DNA from: JAVVHH01 sp965276815
GTDB taxonomy: Bacteria > Pseudomonadota > Alphaproteobacteria > Acetobacterales > Acetobacteraceae
Direction: 5' to 3'
Assembly (NCBI GenBank): GCA_965276815.1
Contig: CBDIBE010000010.1
Location: forward strand, 620,001 to 684,000
DNA: 64,000 nt
Of the stretch, positions 16,702 to 24,391 are shown one piece after another. Made by a program: the position numbers and the translations under genes. Numbering within the stretch: position 1 is the first letter of the stretch; the number at the start of each line of letters is the position of its first letter. The notes beneath the pieces were generated by a model. That model saw nothing but the letters and a program-made list of their open reading frames with translations, was not told the DNA's origin and made no database searches.

Positions 16702-17334
16702 ATGAACGTCAAGACCGCATTGTTGGCGACAATTGCAGCCGTCGGAATTTCGGGTGTTGCGAACGCCGTGCCGATTGCGGCCGGAAGCCAATTGAACATT
16801 GCTGGTTTCGATCGCGCTCAGCCCGATCTCGGAACCACGACGCTCGATATGGCCACCGGCCTGGACTTCACCACCGGCGATGGCCCGACGCCTGGCACGC
16901 CGGGCGTCCTAAGCGCGGCGAACGGCAGCGGAACCTTCGCCACCCTGGGTAGCTGCTCCACCTCGTGCGGGACGATCCAGGACATACTGAGCTTCTCGGG
17001 CTTTACCAGCACGGCGGGTGAGGTTGTGGCCACCCTGCCGGGCGGCACGGTGACCCTGGACCTCAACGCCCCGTTGAGCATCACCGGGATCGCGGCCAAC
17101 CCCGGCACCGGTCAGCTCGCCACGTTGCTCGTATCTGGCACCGGCGAGTTCCATCTTGCCGGTTTCGACACCACGCCGGCCTCGTTCACGCTGACCACAC
17201 AGGGCAGCTCGATCACGACGTTCTCGGCTTCGGCAGTCGGCACCACGTTGGCAGTGCCCGAGCCGATGTCGCTGGCTCTGCTGGCCAGCTCGCTCGGCGC
17301 TTTCGGCGTGGCCCGGCGCTTGGGCCGCGGCTAA
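16702..17334 (+). CDS. PEP-CTERM sorting-domain secreted protein
   Basis: The ATG at 16702 has a GGAG 8 bases upstream. The 210-residue product has a signal peptide (MNVKTALLATIAAVGISGV, cleavage near ANAVP), a low-complexity beta-rich body with two cysteines close together (SCSTSC), and ends VPEPMSLALLASSLGAFGVA followed by RRLGRG, the PEP-CTERM tripartite sorting tail (PEP motif, transmembrane helix, basic end). Such proteins are processed by an exosortase, often together with exopolysaccharide production; no exosortase is in the window. A strong terminator follows directly. Confidence 0.8.
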   Translation: MNVKTALLATIAAVGISGVANAVPIAAGSQLNIAGFDRAQPDLGTTTLDMATGLDFTTGDGPTPGTPGVLSAANGSGTFATLGSCSTSCGTIQDILSFSGFTSTAGEVVATLPGGTVTLDLNAPLSITGIAANPGTGQLATLLVSGTGEFHLAGFDTTPASFTLTTQGSSITTFSASAVGTTLAVPEPMSLALLASSLGAFGVARRLGRG

Positions 17335-17350
17335 CGGTTTATTTCAGCCA

Positions 17351-17388
17351 AGCTCCGGCTGCCCGCGAGGGCCGCCGGAGCTTTTTTA
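17351..17388 (+). terminator. Rho-independent terminator
   Basis: Stem agctccggc (17351-17359) pairs with gccggagct (17374-17382); an inner gccc/gggc stem (17361-17364 with 17369-17372) closes a gcga loop. A run of T's follows. It terminates the PEP-CTERM transcript. Confidence 0.85.
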
Positions 17389-17406
17389 TTTGGAGCTTTT
17401 TTATTT
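17377..17406 (+). repeat. 15-bp perfect tandem duplication of the terminator arm and T-tract
   Basis: The bases ggagcttttttattt occur twice in direct succession (17377-17391 and 17392-17406). The copy repeats the right arm and T-tract of the terminator, which looks like a replication-slippage duplication. Confidence 0.85.
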
Positions 17407-17510
17407 ATCGAGGCCGCGACCGCGTTCCACGCGCGTGAAGATCGCGAAAGTTTCACACGAACAGAACACGCCTTCGTTATGGTCCGGGCAATCAATGAGG
17501 GATCACCTTG

Positions 17511-18992
17511 ATGTTTGCAGGGCGGCTACAGGCGCGGTTTTCGATTGTCGTCATGGTGCTTGCCGGTGTTGCCGGCCATGCTCAGGCGGCCGTGGTTAAT
17601 CAATGGGTGCAGTTCGCGCCCAACAACACCGTGCTGCTCCGCGCTATTGAGAGCGACCCCAGCAATGGCTGCCCAGCCGCCTCGGTCGACGGCAATCCAG
17701 TCACGCTGACGCAACGCGGCACCGTCACCACCCCGGCAGAGGCGCCGCAGACCTACTATCCCGTCCTGATGTGTGAGGCCTCGCTGTCCGCTTTCGGGCA
17801 TACCTCGGCCAATATCGGCGGTGTGACGCTCAAGATGCCGGTGACCACGCCGCACCGGATCCTGTTCCTCGGCGACACCGGGTGCCGGGTGACCGCATCG
17901 GTGTCCAGCACGCAGAACTGTGACGATCCGACGCAGTTCCCGCTGCAATTCCTCTCCAACTATGCGGCCAGCTTCAAGCCCGACCTGATCGTCCACGTCG
18001 GCGACTTCCTCTACCGTGAGCAGCCATGCCCGGCCGGGTTTGCCGGCTGCGCGGGCAACCCCGCCTTCGACAACTGGGATAGCTGGAACGCCGACTGGTT
18101 CGGCCCGGCGAAGAACCTGCTCGCGGCCGCGCCGATCGCGATCACGCGCGGCAACCACGAGAGCTGCAACCGCGGCGCCCATGGCTGGTTCCGCCTGCTC
18201 GACGCCCATCCCTATAACCAGGCGGCCGTCGACTGCATCGGCCAATACGCGCCCATGGTCGGCGCCCCCGGCACGAAGACGACCTATATCGGCCAGTATG
18301 ACTACACCGCGCCTTACGTGGTGAACGCCGGGCAGGTCTCGTTGCTGATGTTCGACTCCAGCGACTCCAACACCACCGCGCCGGACAACACGTCCCTGAC
18401 CCAGGCGACGAACCCGACCTACCCGTCGATGACGCTGCCGCAAATCTACGCGGCGCAGCTGAACGCCGTCCTGCCCTCGCTTGCCAGCACGAACGTGTTC
18501 TACATCACGCATAAATCCAGCTTCGACGTCCGGCCCGCCCTGATCAACGGCGCGCTCTCCGGCGGCGATGCGACGCAGCAATATGTGTTCAACGGTGTGA
18601 GCCCGAACGGCGGCGTGCCGCCGCAGATCAAGCTGCTAATCTCCGGCCACGACCATCAGTTCGAGGCGGTGAACTTCGCCAACACGAATTTCGCGCCGCA
18701 ATTGACGACCGGCAACGGCGGTACTCTGCTCGACAACAATAACGGCAACCAGCCGCAGGGCTTCTCGCCCGACACCGCGCCGGGCAACCAGGGTGCGGCA
18801 TACGCCCTGCCTGGGCTCTCCGGCACGCCGACCATCACCATCCAGTCCGACGCCGACCAGGCCGAATACGGCTTCACCGTCATGGACGCGGTGACCGGCG
18901 GCTACGTCGCCAACATCTACAACATGGCGTCCGGCAAGCTGGCGCGCTGCGTAACGCAGCTCAGCCCGCGCCAGATGATCTGCACGCAGTAG
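17511..18992 (+). CDS. Secreted metallophosphoesterase (purple acid phosphatase-like)
   Basis: The start is the ATG at 17511, with GAGGGA 8 bases upstream; 493 residues. A signal peptide (RFSIVVMVLAGVAG, cleavage near AQAAV) precedes a calcineurin-type phosphoesterase domain. The metal-binding blocks are visible in order: ILFLGDTGCRV, IVHVGDFLYRE, ITRGNHESC and LISGHDHQFEAV. Several paired cysteines suggest disulfides in the periplasm or outside. The likely activity is release of phosphate from esters. It stands alone, with its own ribosome site and a following stem-loop. No PEP-CTERM tail is present. Confidence 0.85.
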   Translation: MFAGRLQARFSIVVMVLAGVAGHAQAAVVNQWVQFAPNNTVLLRAIESDPSNGCPAASVDGNPVTLTQRGTVTTPAEAPQTYYPVLMCEASLSAFGHTSANIGGVTLKMPVTTPHRILFLGDTGCRVTASVSSTQNCDDPTQFPLQFLSNYAASFKPDLIVHVGDFLYREQPCPAGFAGCAGNPAFDNWDSWNADWFGPAKNLLAAAPIAITRGNHESCNRGAHGWFRLLDAHPYNQAAVDCIGQYAPMVGAPGTKTTYIGQYDYTAPYVVNAGQVSLLMFDSSDSNTTAPDNTSLTQATNPTYPSMTLPQIYAAQLNAVLPSLASTNVFYITHKSSFDVRPALINGALSGGDATQQYVFNGVSPNGGVPPQIKLLISGHDHQFEAVNFANTNFAPQLTTGNGGTLLDNNNGNQPQGFSPDTAPGNQGAAYALPGLSGTPTITIQSDADQAEYGFTVMDAVTGGYVANIYNMASGKLARCVTQLSPRQMICTQ

Positions 18993-19008
18993 CGTCTCGG
19001 ATCAGAAG

Positions 19009-19030
19009 CTCGCCGGCCTGAGCCGGCGAG
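19009..19030 (+). terminator. Stem-loop after the phosphatase gene
   Basis: Perfect stem ctcgccggc (19009-19017) / gccggcgag (19022-19030) with a ctga loop, 17 bases after the stop codon. Only ttcctgg follows, so it is a weak intrinsic terminator or an mRNA-stabilising hairpin. Confidence 0.5.
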
Positions 19031-19141
19031 TTCCTGGTCGGCACGCGGAAAACAACTCAGTACAATTCGCTTCGCGGCGGCGCCGGTTGCGGGTAAATCC
19101 GAGACCGGCGCCTTCCGGCTGGGCGATGAGGACTACGACCA

Positions 19142-20164
19142 ATGCTGCACGGTCACGACCACGACGGTCACCATCACCATGACCACGACGATGATGGGGA
19201 TGACGTCCCTGTCAGTTCGCCGGGCTCAAGGCGGCTCCGGGTCGCGCTGCGCTTTGCTTTTGCGGGAGTGATCGTGGCCGCCGCGGTGTTCGCATCGGCC
19301 TCGGTGATGGTGGGTGCGGGGGAGGCCTCGGTGATCACCCGCTTCGGCGACCTGTCGCGCGTGCTGACCAAGCCGGGTCTGGCCTGGAAGCTGCCGACGC
19401 CGCTGGAAAGCGTCATCCCGGTCGATCTGCGGCTGCGCACCACCTCCACCGGCCTGCAGGATGTCGGCACCAAGGACGGGCTGCGCATCCTCGTGCAGGC
19501 CTATGTCGCTTGGCAGGTGCCCGCCGACCCCGCCCATATCCGGCAGTTCGTGCGCGCCGTGCGCAACGACCCGGACGAGGCGGCGCGCCAGCTCCGCAGC
19601 CTGGTCGGGGCGGCGCTGCAGGTGACGGCCAGCAGCTTCGAGCTTGCCGACCTGGTCGACACCGACGCGGCGCGGCGCAAGCTGCCCGAATTCGAGCAGC
19701 GCTTGCTCGCGCAGATCGGCCCTTCCGCCTTGGACGTCTACGGCGTGCAAATCCAGCAGGTCGGGATCGAGCGGCTGACCTTGCCGGACGCGACCTTGGC
19801 CGCGACGGTCGCCCGCATGCGCGCCGAGCGCGAGACCGTGGCCGCCGCTCGCACGGCGGAGGGGCTGCGCGCGGCGGCGGAGCTGCGCTCGGCGGCGGCG
19901 CGCGACTCGCGGATCACCGTGTCGAACGCGCGGACCGAGGCGGCCGATATCGAGGCTAAATCGCGCGAACAGGCGGCGGCGATCCAGGCGCACGCCTATC
20001 AGGCCGACCCCGACCTCTACACGATGCTCCGCTCGATGGACACGCTGGGCAGCGTGGTCGGCCCCAACACGCGGTTGATCCTGCGCACCGACGCGGCGCC
20101 GTTCGACGTGCTGGTCAAGCGGCCCGGCGCGGCCCCCGATCCGACGGCGGGCGCCAGCCGTTGA
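19142..20164 (+). CDS. SPFH-domain membrane protein (HflC-like) with His/Asp-rich N-terminal tail
   Basis: A 340-residue band-7/SPFH protein. Residues 3-22 are almost all His, Asp and Gly (GHDHDGHHHHDHDDDGDD), a likely metal-binding tail. One transmembrane helix follows (about residues 35-60), then the SPFH domain (VITRFGDLSRVLTKPGLAWK, VQAYVAWQVPADP) and an Ala/Glu/Arg-rich coiled coil (about 210-270). HflC proteins modulate FtsH protease, but this one is coupled by 4 bases to a second SPFH gene and then to a P-type metal ATPase, so a role at a metal transporter is more likely here. The tail lies before the helix, so its side of the membrane is uncertain. Confidence 0.85.
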   Translation: MLHGHDHDGHHHHDHDDDGDDVPVSSPGSRRLRVALRFAFAGVIVAAAVFASASVMVGAGEASVITRFGDLSRVLTKPGLAWKLPTPLESVIPVDLRLRTTSTGLQDVGTKDGLRILVQAYVAWQVPADPAHIRQFVRAVRNDPDEAARQLRSLVGAALQVTASSFELADLVDTDAARRKLPEFEQRLLAQIGPSALDVYGVQIQQVGIERLTLPDATLAATVARMRAERETVAAARTAEGLRAAAELRSAAARDSRITVSNARTEAADIEAKSREQAAAIQAHAYQADPDLYTMLRSMDTLGSVVGPNTRLILRTDAAPFDVLVKRPGAAPDPTAGASR

Positions 20165-21237
20165 GCGCCGCGGCGCACCCGGCCGAAGGACCGATCGCGC
20201 AGTCGATCGCGACCGGGTTCAAGGTGCTGTTCGCCGCGATCGCCGTGCTGGCGGTCGCCTGGGCCGCATCGAACTGGCGGCAAGTGCCGGCCGATGCGCA
20301 GGCGGTCGTGCTGCGGTTCCGCCGGATCGTCGCGGTCAAGCAAGCGGGGCTGACCCTGTCCTGGCCACGGCCGATCGGCAGCGTGGAGCTCATACCCGGC
20401 GAACAGCGGCTGCTGACGGTGCGCACGCAGTCCATCGCCCGCGTTGGCGGCATGACCGATGTGTTCACCGCAGCCAACGAAGCGAACTTGCCCGAGGGCA
20501 GCGCCGAATACCTGACCGGGGATGGTGGCGTGGTGCTGCTGGGCGCCACACTCAGCTACCGGGTGACCGACGGCGCCGCGTACTACCTCGCCCAGACGCA
20601 TGTCGCCCCGGCCTTGCAGCGGTTGTTCGCGGCGAGCGCCGTCGACGTGCTGGCCACCCGCAAGCTGGACGACGTGATGGTGGCCGAGCCGGTGCGCGCC
20701 AACGCCGACCTCCAGCGCACCGCGGACGCCGAGGCGAGGCGGCAGGCGTTGCGGGGCGACCTGGTCGAGGCCGTCAACAAACGCCTGGCGGATCTCGCCG
20801 CGCATGGCGCGTCCCTTGGCGTCGAGGTCGCGCGGATCGATTTGGAGCCGTCGCTGCCGCCGCAAGCCAAGATCGCCTACGACCAGGTCCTCGTCGCCGC
20901 GCAGATGGCCGAGCAGGGCATCGCCGACGCGCGCACCGAGGCCACACGCACGCTGCAAGTCGCCGACCGGGAGCGCGACCGGTTGCTGGAAGCCGCCAAG
21001 GCGTCGGCGAATGAGCGGGTGGACGAGGCGCGGTCGCGCACGGCGGCGATCCTGGCGGTCCGCGCGAGCATGACGCCGACGACGCGGAGCGCCGTGCTCG
21101 ATCAGGTGTATCGCGACCAGCTCGCGGTGCTGCTGCAGAAGGTTGGCCGGGTCACCGCCGTGGATCCGCGCGGCGGAGCGCAGGTGATGCTGCCGGCGAC
21201 GATTCCGCTCCCCGCGGCACCGAGTTTCAATCGATGA
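20161..21237 (+). CDS. SPFH-domain membrane protein (HflK-like)
   Basis: A 358-residue protein starting at a TTG that overlaps the previous stop (TTGA). It has one N-terminal helix (FKVLFAAIAVLAVAWAAS), an SPFH domain (AQAVVLRFRRIVAVKQAGL, LSWPRPIGSVELIP) and a long coiled-coil region with many Ala, Arg and Glu residues (about 180-300). It resembles HflK, the usual partner of HflC, without the glycine-rich N-terminus. The 4-base overlap with the downstream ATPase indicates a three-gene translation unit. It probably forms a ring or belt with the HflC-like protein in the inner membrane. Confidence 0.85.
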   Translation: MSAAAHPAEGPIAQSIATGFKVLFAAIAVLAVAWAASNWRQVPADAQAVVLRFRRIVAVKQAGLTLSWPRPIGSVELIPGEQRLLTVRTQSIARVGGMTDVFTAANEANLPEGSAEYLTGDGGVVLLGATLSYRVTDGAAYYLAQTHVAPALQRLFAASAVDVLATRKLDDVMVAEPVRANADLQRTADAEARRQALRGDLVEAVNKRLADLAAHGASLGVEVARIDLEPSLPPQAKIAYDQVLVAAQMAEQGIADARTEATRTLQVADRERDRLLEAAKASANERVDEARSRTAAILAVRASMTPTTRSAVLDQVYRDQLAVLLQKVGRVTAVDPRGGAQVMLPATIPLPAAPSFNR

Positions 21238-23204
21238 GCGTCACCGTCTCTGGCTCGCCGATCTTCGTCTCGCGGCGCGCCTCGCTGCTGGAGAGCGCCG
21301 AGCGGGCGATGCTGGCGATGCGCCTGACGGTGGCGATGGTGGCGGCCGGGCTGCTGCTGCTGGCGGTGCTGTGGCAGGCGGTGGTGCCCGGGCAGCAGGC
21401 GCTGTCGGACCTCATTGCCGGGGCCGCGGCCTTGCTCGTCGCGGTTCCCGTCATCACCTCGGCCTGGCACAGCCTGCGCCATCCAAGCCTGCATGGGGTG
21501 ACCGACCGGCTGATCGCGGTGGCGCTGATCGCCGCCTGGGCGAGCGGCGACCTGATGACCGCGGCGGTGCTGCCGATCATCATGATCATCGGCCACGTGC
21601 TCGAGGAGCGCAGCCTGATCGGCTCGCGCGAGGCGATCGAGGCGTTGGCCAGCCTGACCGAGACGCACACGCGACGGCTCAACCCGGACGGTTCCTCCGA
21701 GGTGGTCGCGACCGCCGATCTGCGACCCGGCGACGTGATCGAGCTGCTCGCTGGCGCCCGAGTGCCGGCGGATGGCGTCGTGCGGGCTGGAATGGCCAGC
21801 CTGGATATGGCGTCGCTGACCGGGGAGAGCGTGCCGGTCGATGTGGCGGAGGGTGATTCGGCGCTCGCCGGCTCGATCAACCTCGACGGGCGGCTCGAGC
21901 TCGAGGTGAGCCGGATCGGCGCGGAGACGGCACTCGGAAAGATCATTGCACTGATGCGCACGGCCGAGCGCGCCAAGCCCCCGGTGGCGCGGCTGCTCGA
22001 GCGCTATGCCGGGCATTACCTGCTGCTGGTCCTGATGATCGCGGCCGGCACCTGGTTCGCGACCAACAACACGGCGGCGACGCTGGCCGTGCTGGTCGCG
22101 TCCTGCCCTTGCGCTCTGGTGCTGGCCGCGCCGGCCACCGCGATCGCTGCCATCGCCGTCGCGGCGCGGCACGGCATCCTGATCAAGGGCGCCGCGTTCC
22201 TCGAGCAATTGGCCGAGGTGAATTCGGTTATCTTCGACAAGACCGGCACGCTCACCACCGGCGAGCTGACCTTGATCGCGTTCCGCCCCTGCAACGGCGC
22301 CGATCCGCAAGCCGCGCTGCTTCTGGCAGCGGCGCTCGGTTCGGCGAGCAACCACCCGGTGAGCCGTGCGGCGGCCCGGTTGGCGCCTGAGCCGGTGCGG
22401 CCTGGCTTGGCAGAAGTGCGCGAGGCGAGCGGCTTCGGCGTCGCCGCACTGGCCGACGGCCAGGATGCAGCGCTTGGCCGCCCGGACTTCTTCCGCAATC
22501 TCGGCGTGTCGGCGCCCCCGCCGCCGCCGCATGACGGGCCGATCGCCGGATTGAGCCTTGGCGGCGTGTTCCTGGGCTGGCTGTTGTTTGCCGACCGGCC
22601 GCGCCGGGAGGCCTCCGGCGCACTGGCCGAGCTGCGCGCGATGGGGCTGGAGCGGCAGGTCCTGCTGACCGGCGACCGCGAGGCGGTCGCGCATCGGATT
22701 GGCGCCGAGCTGGGCATTGCCGACATCAGCGCCGAGGCGCTGCCGGAACAGAAGATGGACCGGGTGCTGGGAGAGATCCGCTCCGGCTACCGGCCGCTGG
22801 TGGTCGGCGACGGCATCAACGACTCGCTGGCGCTCAAAGTGGGCGCGGTCGGGGTCGCGATGGGCGCGCGGGCGACCGACGTGGCCTTGGCATCGGCCGA
22901 TCTGGTGCTGATGACCAGTGATCTGCGGCGGCTGGCGACCGCGCTGCGCCTCAGCCGGCGTTGCCGGCGGACCATTCACGTCAATGTCGCGATCGGGCTC
23001 GGCTGGACGCTGCTCCTCATCGCGCTGGCGGCGAGCGGGACGCTGGGGGCGGAGGGCGCGATCATCGCGGCGTTGCTGCATAATCTGAGCACCTTCCTCG
23101 GTCTCGGCAACGCTGGCCGGCTGCTGCTGTTCGATGAGCCGCATGCGCCACCGGCTGACATGGAAACGTCGCACACGGCCGCTATCGCCTCTGCTATCGG
23201 CTGA
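21234..23204 (+). CDS. Heavy-metal P-type ATPase (P1B) without N-terminal metal-binding domain
   Basis: A 656-residue P1B ATPase. The actuator motif is SLTGESVPVD, the membrane metal site SCPCALVLAAP, the phosphorylation site FDKTGTLTTGE, the P1B His-Pro is in SNHPVSRAA, and the hinge is GDGINDSLAL instead of the usual NDAPAL. There is no HMA domain or CxxC at the N-terminus. The last helix reads ALLHNLSTFLGLGNAGRLL: HNLST stands where Co-type pumps have HEGST, Zn-type an Asp, and Cu-type MxxSS, so the metal is not obvious. It is co-translated with the two SPFH proteins, the first of which carries a His-rich tail. Confidence 0.9.
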   Translation: MSVTVSGSPIFVSRRASLLESAERAMLAMRLTVAMVAAGLLLLAVLWQAVVPGQQALSDLIAGAAALLVAVPVITSAWHSLRHPSLHGVTDRLIAVALIAAWASGDLMTAAVLPIIMIIGHVLEERSLIGSREAIEALASLTETHTRRLNPDGSSEVVATADLRPGDVIELLAGARVPADGVVRAGMASLDMASLTGESVPVDVAEGDSALAGSINLDGRLELEVSRIGAETALGKIIALMRTAERAKPPVARLLERYAGHYLLLVLMIAAGTWFATNNTAATLAVLVASCPCALVLAAPATAIAAIAVAARHGILIKGAAFLEQLAEVNSVIFDKTGTLTTGELTLIAFRPCNGADPQAALLLAAALGSASNHPVSRAAARLAPEPVRPGLAEVREASGFGVAALADGQDAALGRPDFFRNLGVSAPPPPPHDGPIAGLSLGGVFLGWLLFADRPRREASGALAELRAMGLERQVLLTGDREAVAHRIGAELGIADISAEALPEQKMDRVLGEIRSGYRPLVVGDGINDSLALKVGAVGVAMGARATDVALASADLVLMTSDLRRLATALRLSRRCRRTIHVNVAIGLGWTLLLIALAASGTLGAEGAIIAALLHNLSTFLGLGNAGRLLLFDEPHAPPADMETSHTAAIASAIG

Positions 23205-23255
23205 GTGACGTAACGTTCCTGGTCCATCGTGCCGGGTTTTTGGAAGGGTATTTTT

Positions 23256-23930
23256 ATGAAGTCGAGCCATTGGGTCTTCGGGACGGCGCTTGCCACCGGT
23301 TTGGCCGCTTGGAGCGCGCAAGCGGGCGCCGCGGTGATGTTGACGACGAGCCTCTCGGCTTTTGAGGCCGCAGCCGGGCCCGCCCCGGTGATCAACACCC
23401 AGACCACCGGCCTGTTTGATCCGTTCGCGCTTGAGCTGCCGACGACGACTGCGATCCCGCTCGCCGACGGGTTCACGATCGGGCTCTCCTCGGCGGCGCA
23501 GGTGACGCAGCCGCAAGATGGCTATCCTTACCTGCTCAGCGACGGGTTCTCCGGCGATCTATTCATTCCGCAGGATGCGACGGGCAACCAGATCTCGACC
23601 GAGACGCTCTTCACCAGCGGCGCCGACGCGCTCGGCTTCGAGGTGGTGCCGTTCTCGAGCGACATCGGCGGGCCTTATAACATCACGGTGACGCTTGGCA
23701 CGGGACAGAGCACGACGATCAGCCTGCCCGGCGCGGATTTCAACAACGGCGAGACCACGCCGGCCTTCTTCGGCTATGTCGGCGGTCCGGAGACCTCGCT
23801 GACCATCACCGCCACCGACCCGAACGGGCTTGCCTTCGGCAATTTCTACGAAGTGCCGGAGCCGGCCTCGCTGGTGCTGGTCCTGACCGGTGTCGGCCTG
23901 GTCGCCGGCCTGCGGCGCAGGAACGCCTGA
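23256..23930 (+). CDS. PEP-CTERM sorting-domain secreted protein
   Basis: The ATG at 23256 has GGAAGGGT upstream; 224 residues. Signal peptide MKSSHWVFGTALATGLAAWS with a likely cut near AGAAV, a beta-rich body with few charged residues, and the C-terminal tail VPEPASLVLVLTGVGLVAGL followed by RRRNA, a textbook PEP-CTERM signal. Its body (SDGFSGDLFIPQDATG, ISTETLFTSGADALGFEV) resembles other surface PEP-CTERM proteins of unknown function. It is followed with overlap by a small secreted protein, so the two may act together. Confidence 0.8.
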   Translation: MKSSHWVFGTALATGLAAWSAQAGAAVMLTTSLSAFEAAAGPAPVINTQTTGLFDPFALELPTTTAIPLADGFTIGLSSAAQVTQPQDGYPYLLSDGFSGDLFIPQDATGNQISTETLFTSGADALGFEVVPFSSDIGGPYNITVTLGTGQSTTISLPGADFNNGETTPAFFGYVGGPETSLTITATDPNGLAFGNFYEVPEPASLVLVLTGVGLVAGLRRRNA

Positions 23931-24292
23931 TCGCCTCCGCCCGCACTCTGGCCGCGCTCGCGGCGCTCGCGGCTACGCCCGCCTATGCGGATGGCGGGCG
24001 AGACGAGGCGCCGCTTCGCCTGGCTGGGGTTGTTGTGGCCGGCCCGGTGCGGCAGGCGATTTTTGTCACGCCGGATGGGGCAATGTTGCTTGTGGACGAG
24101 GGTGGCCGGCTGGGCAGGTTCACCGTGCGCGCCATCCGCCGCGGCGAGGTGGAGCTGGCGGGAACCGGGGGCAGCACCGTGCTCTCGCCTTCGCCGGACG
24201 CGATCTTGCGCGATGAGTTGCGGCCGCCTCCGGCCAACGTGCCGCTCATCGATCCTTTCCGCCGCGAGGCGGAGACGGAGAACGATCAGTAG
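23927..24292 (+). CDS. Small exported protein, GspC/PilP-like domain; apparent CTG start
   Basis: The frame that holds the protein ending DPFRREAETENDQ is open back through 23930 and encodes IASARTLAALAALAA with a cut site near PAYAD, a convincing signal peptide. No ATG, GTG or TTG precedes it in frame, so translation likely starts at CTG 23927, which overlaps the stop of the PEP-CTERM gene (CTGA) and has AGGA 4 bases upstream. The first canonical start, GTG 24035, would remove the signal peptide. The mature part (LRLAGVVVAGPVRQAIFVTP, GRFTVRAIRRGEVELAG) resembles the small beta HR domain of type II secretion GspC or pilus PilP proteins; this is pattern resemblance only. Confidence 0.55.
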   Translation: MIASARTLAALAALAATPAYADGGRDEAPLRLAGVVVAGPVRQAIFVTPDGAMLLVDEGGRLGRFTVRAIRRGEVELAGTGGSTVLSPSPDAILRDELRPPPANVPLIDPFRREAETENDQ

Positions 24293-24391
24293 CTTTGCCG
24301 GAACCTCACGCCGATCTAACCACGGCCTCACGGACCCTGCGTTAACCGTTTGCTAAGCTGAGTCGCTTACTCATGGTAGTTGCAAGCGCCC

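Noticed and set aside
21102..23516. Long minus-strand open frame of about 800 codons opposite the P-type ATPase
   Set aside because: It is rich in Arg, Gln, His and Gly and shows no family motifs; the plus strand encodes a complete ATPase. It is an antisense shadow of high-GC coding DNA.
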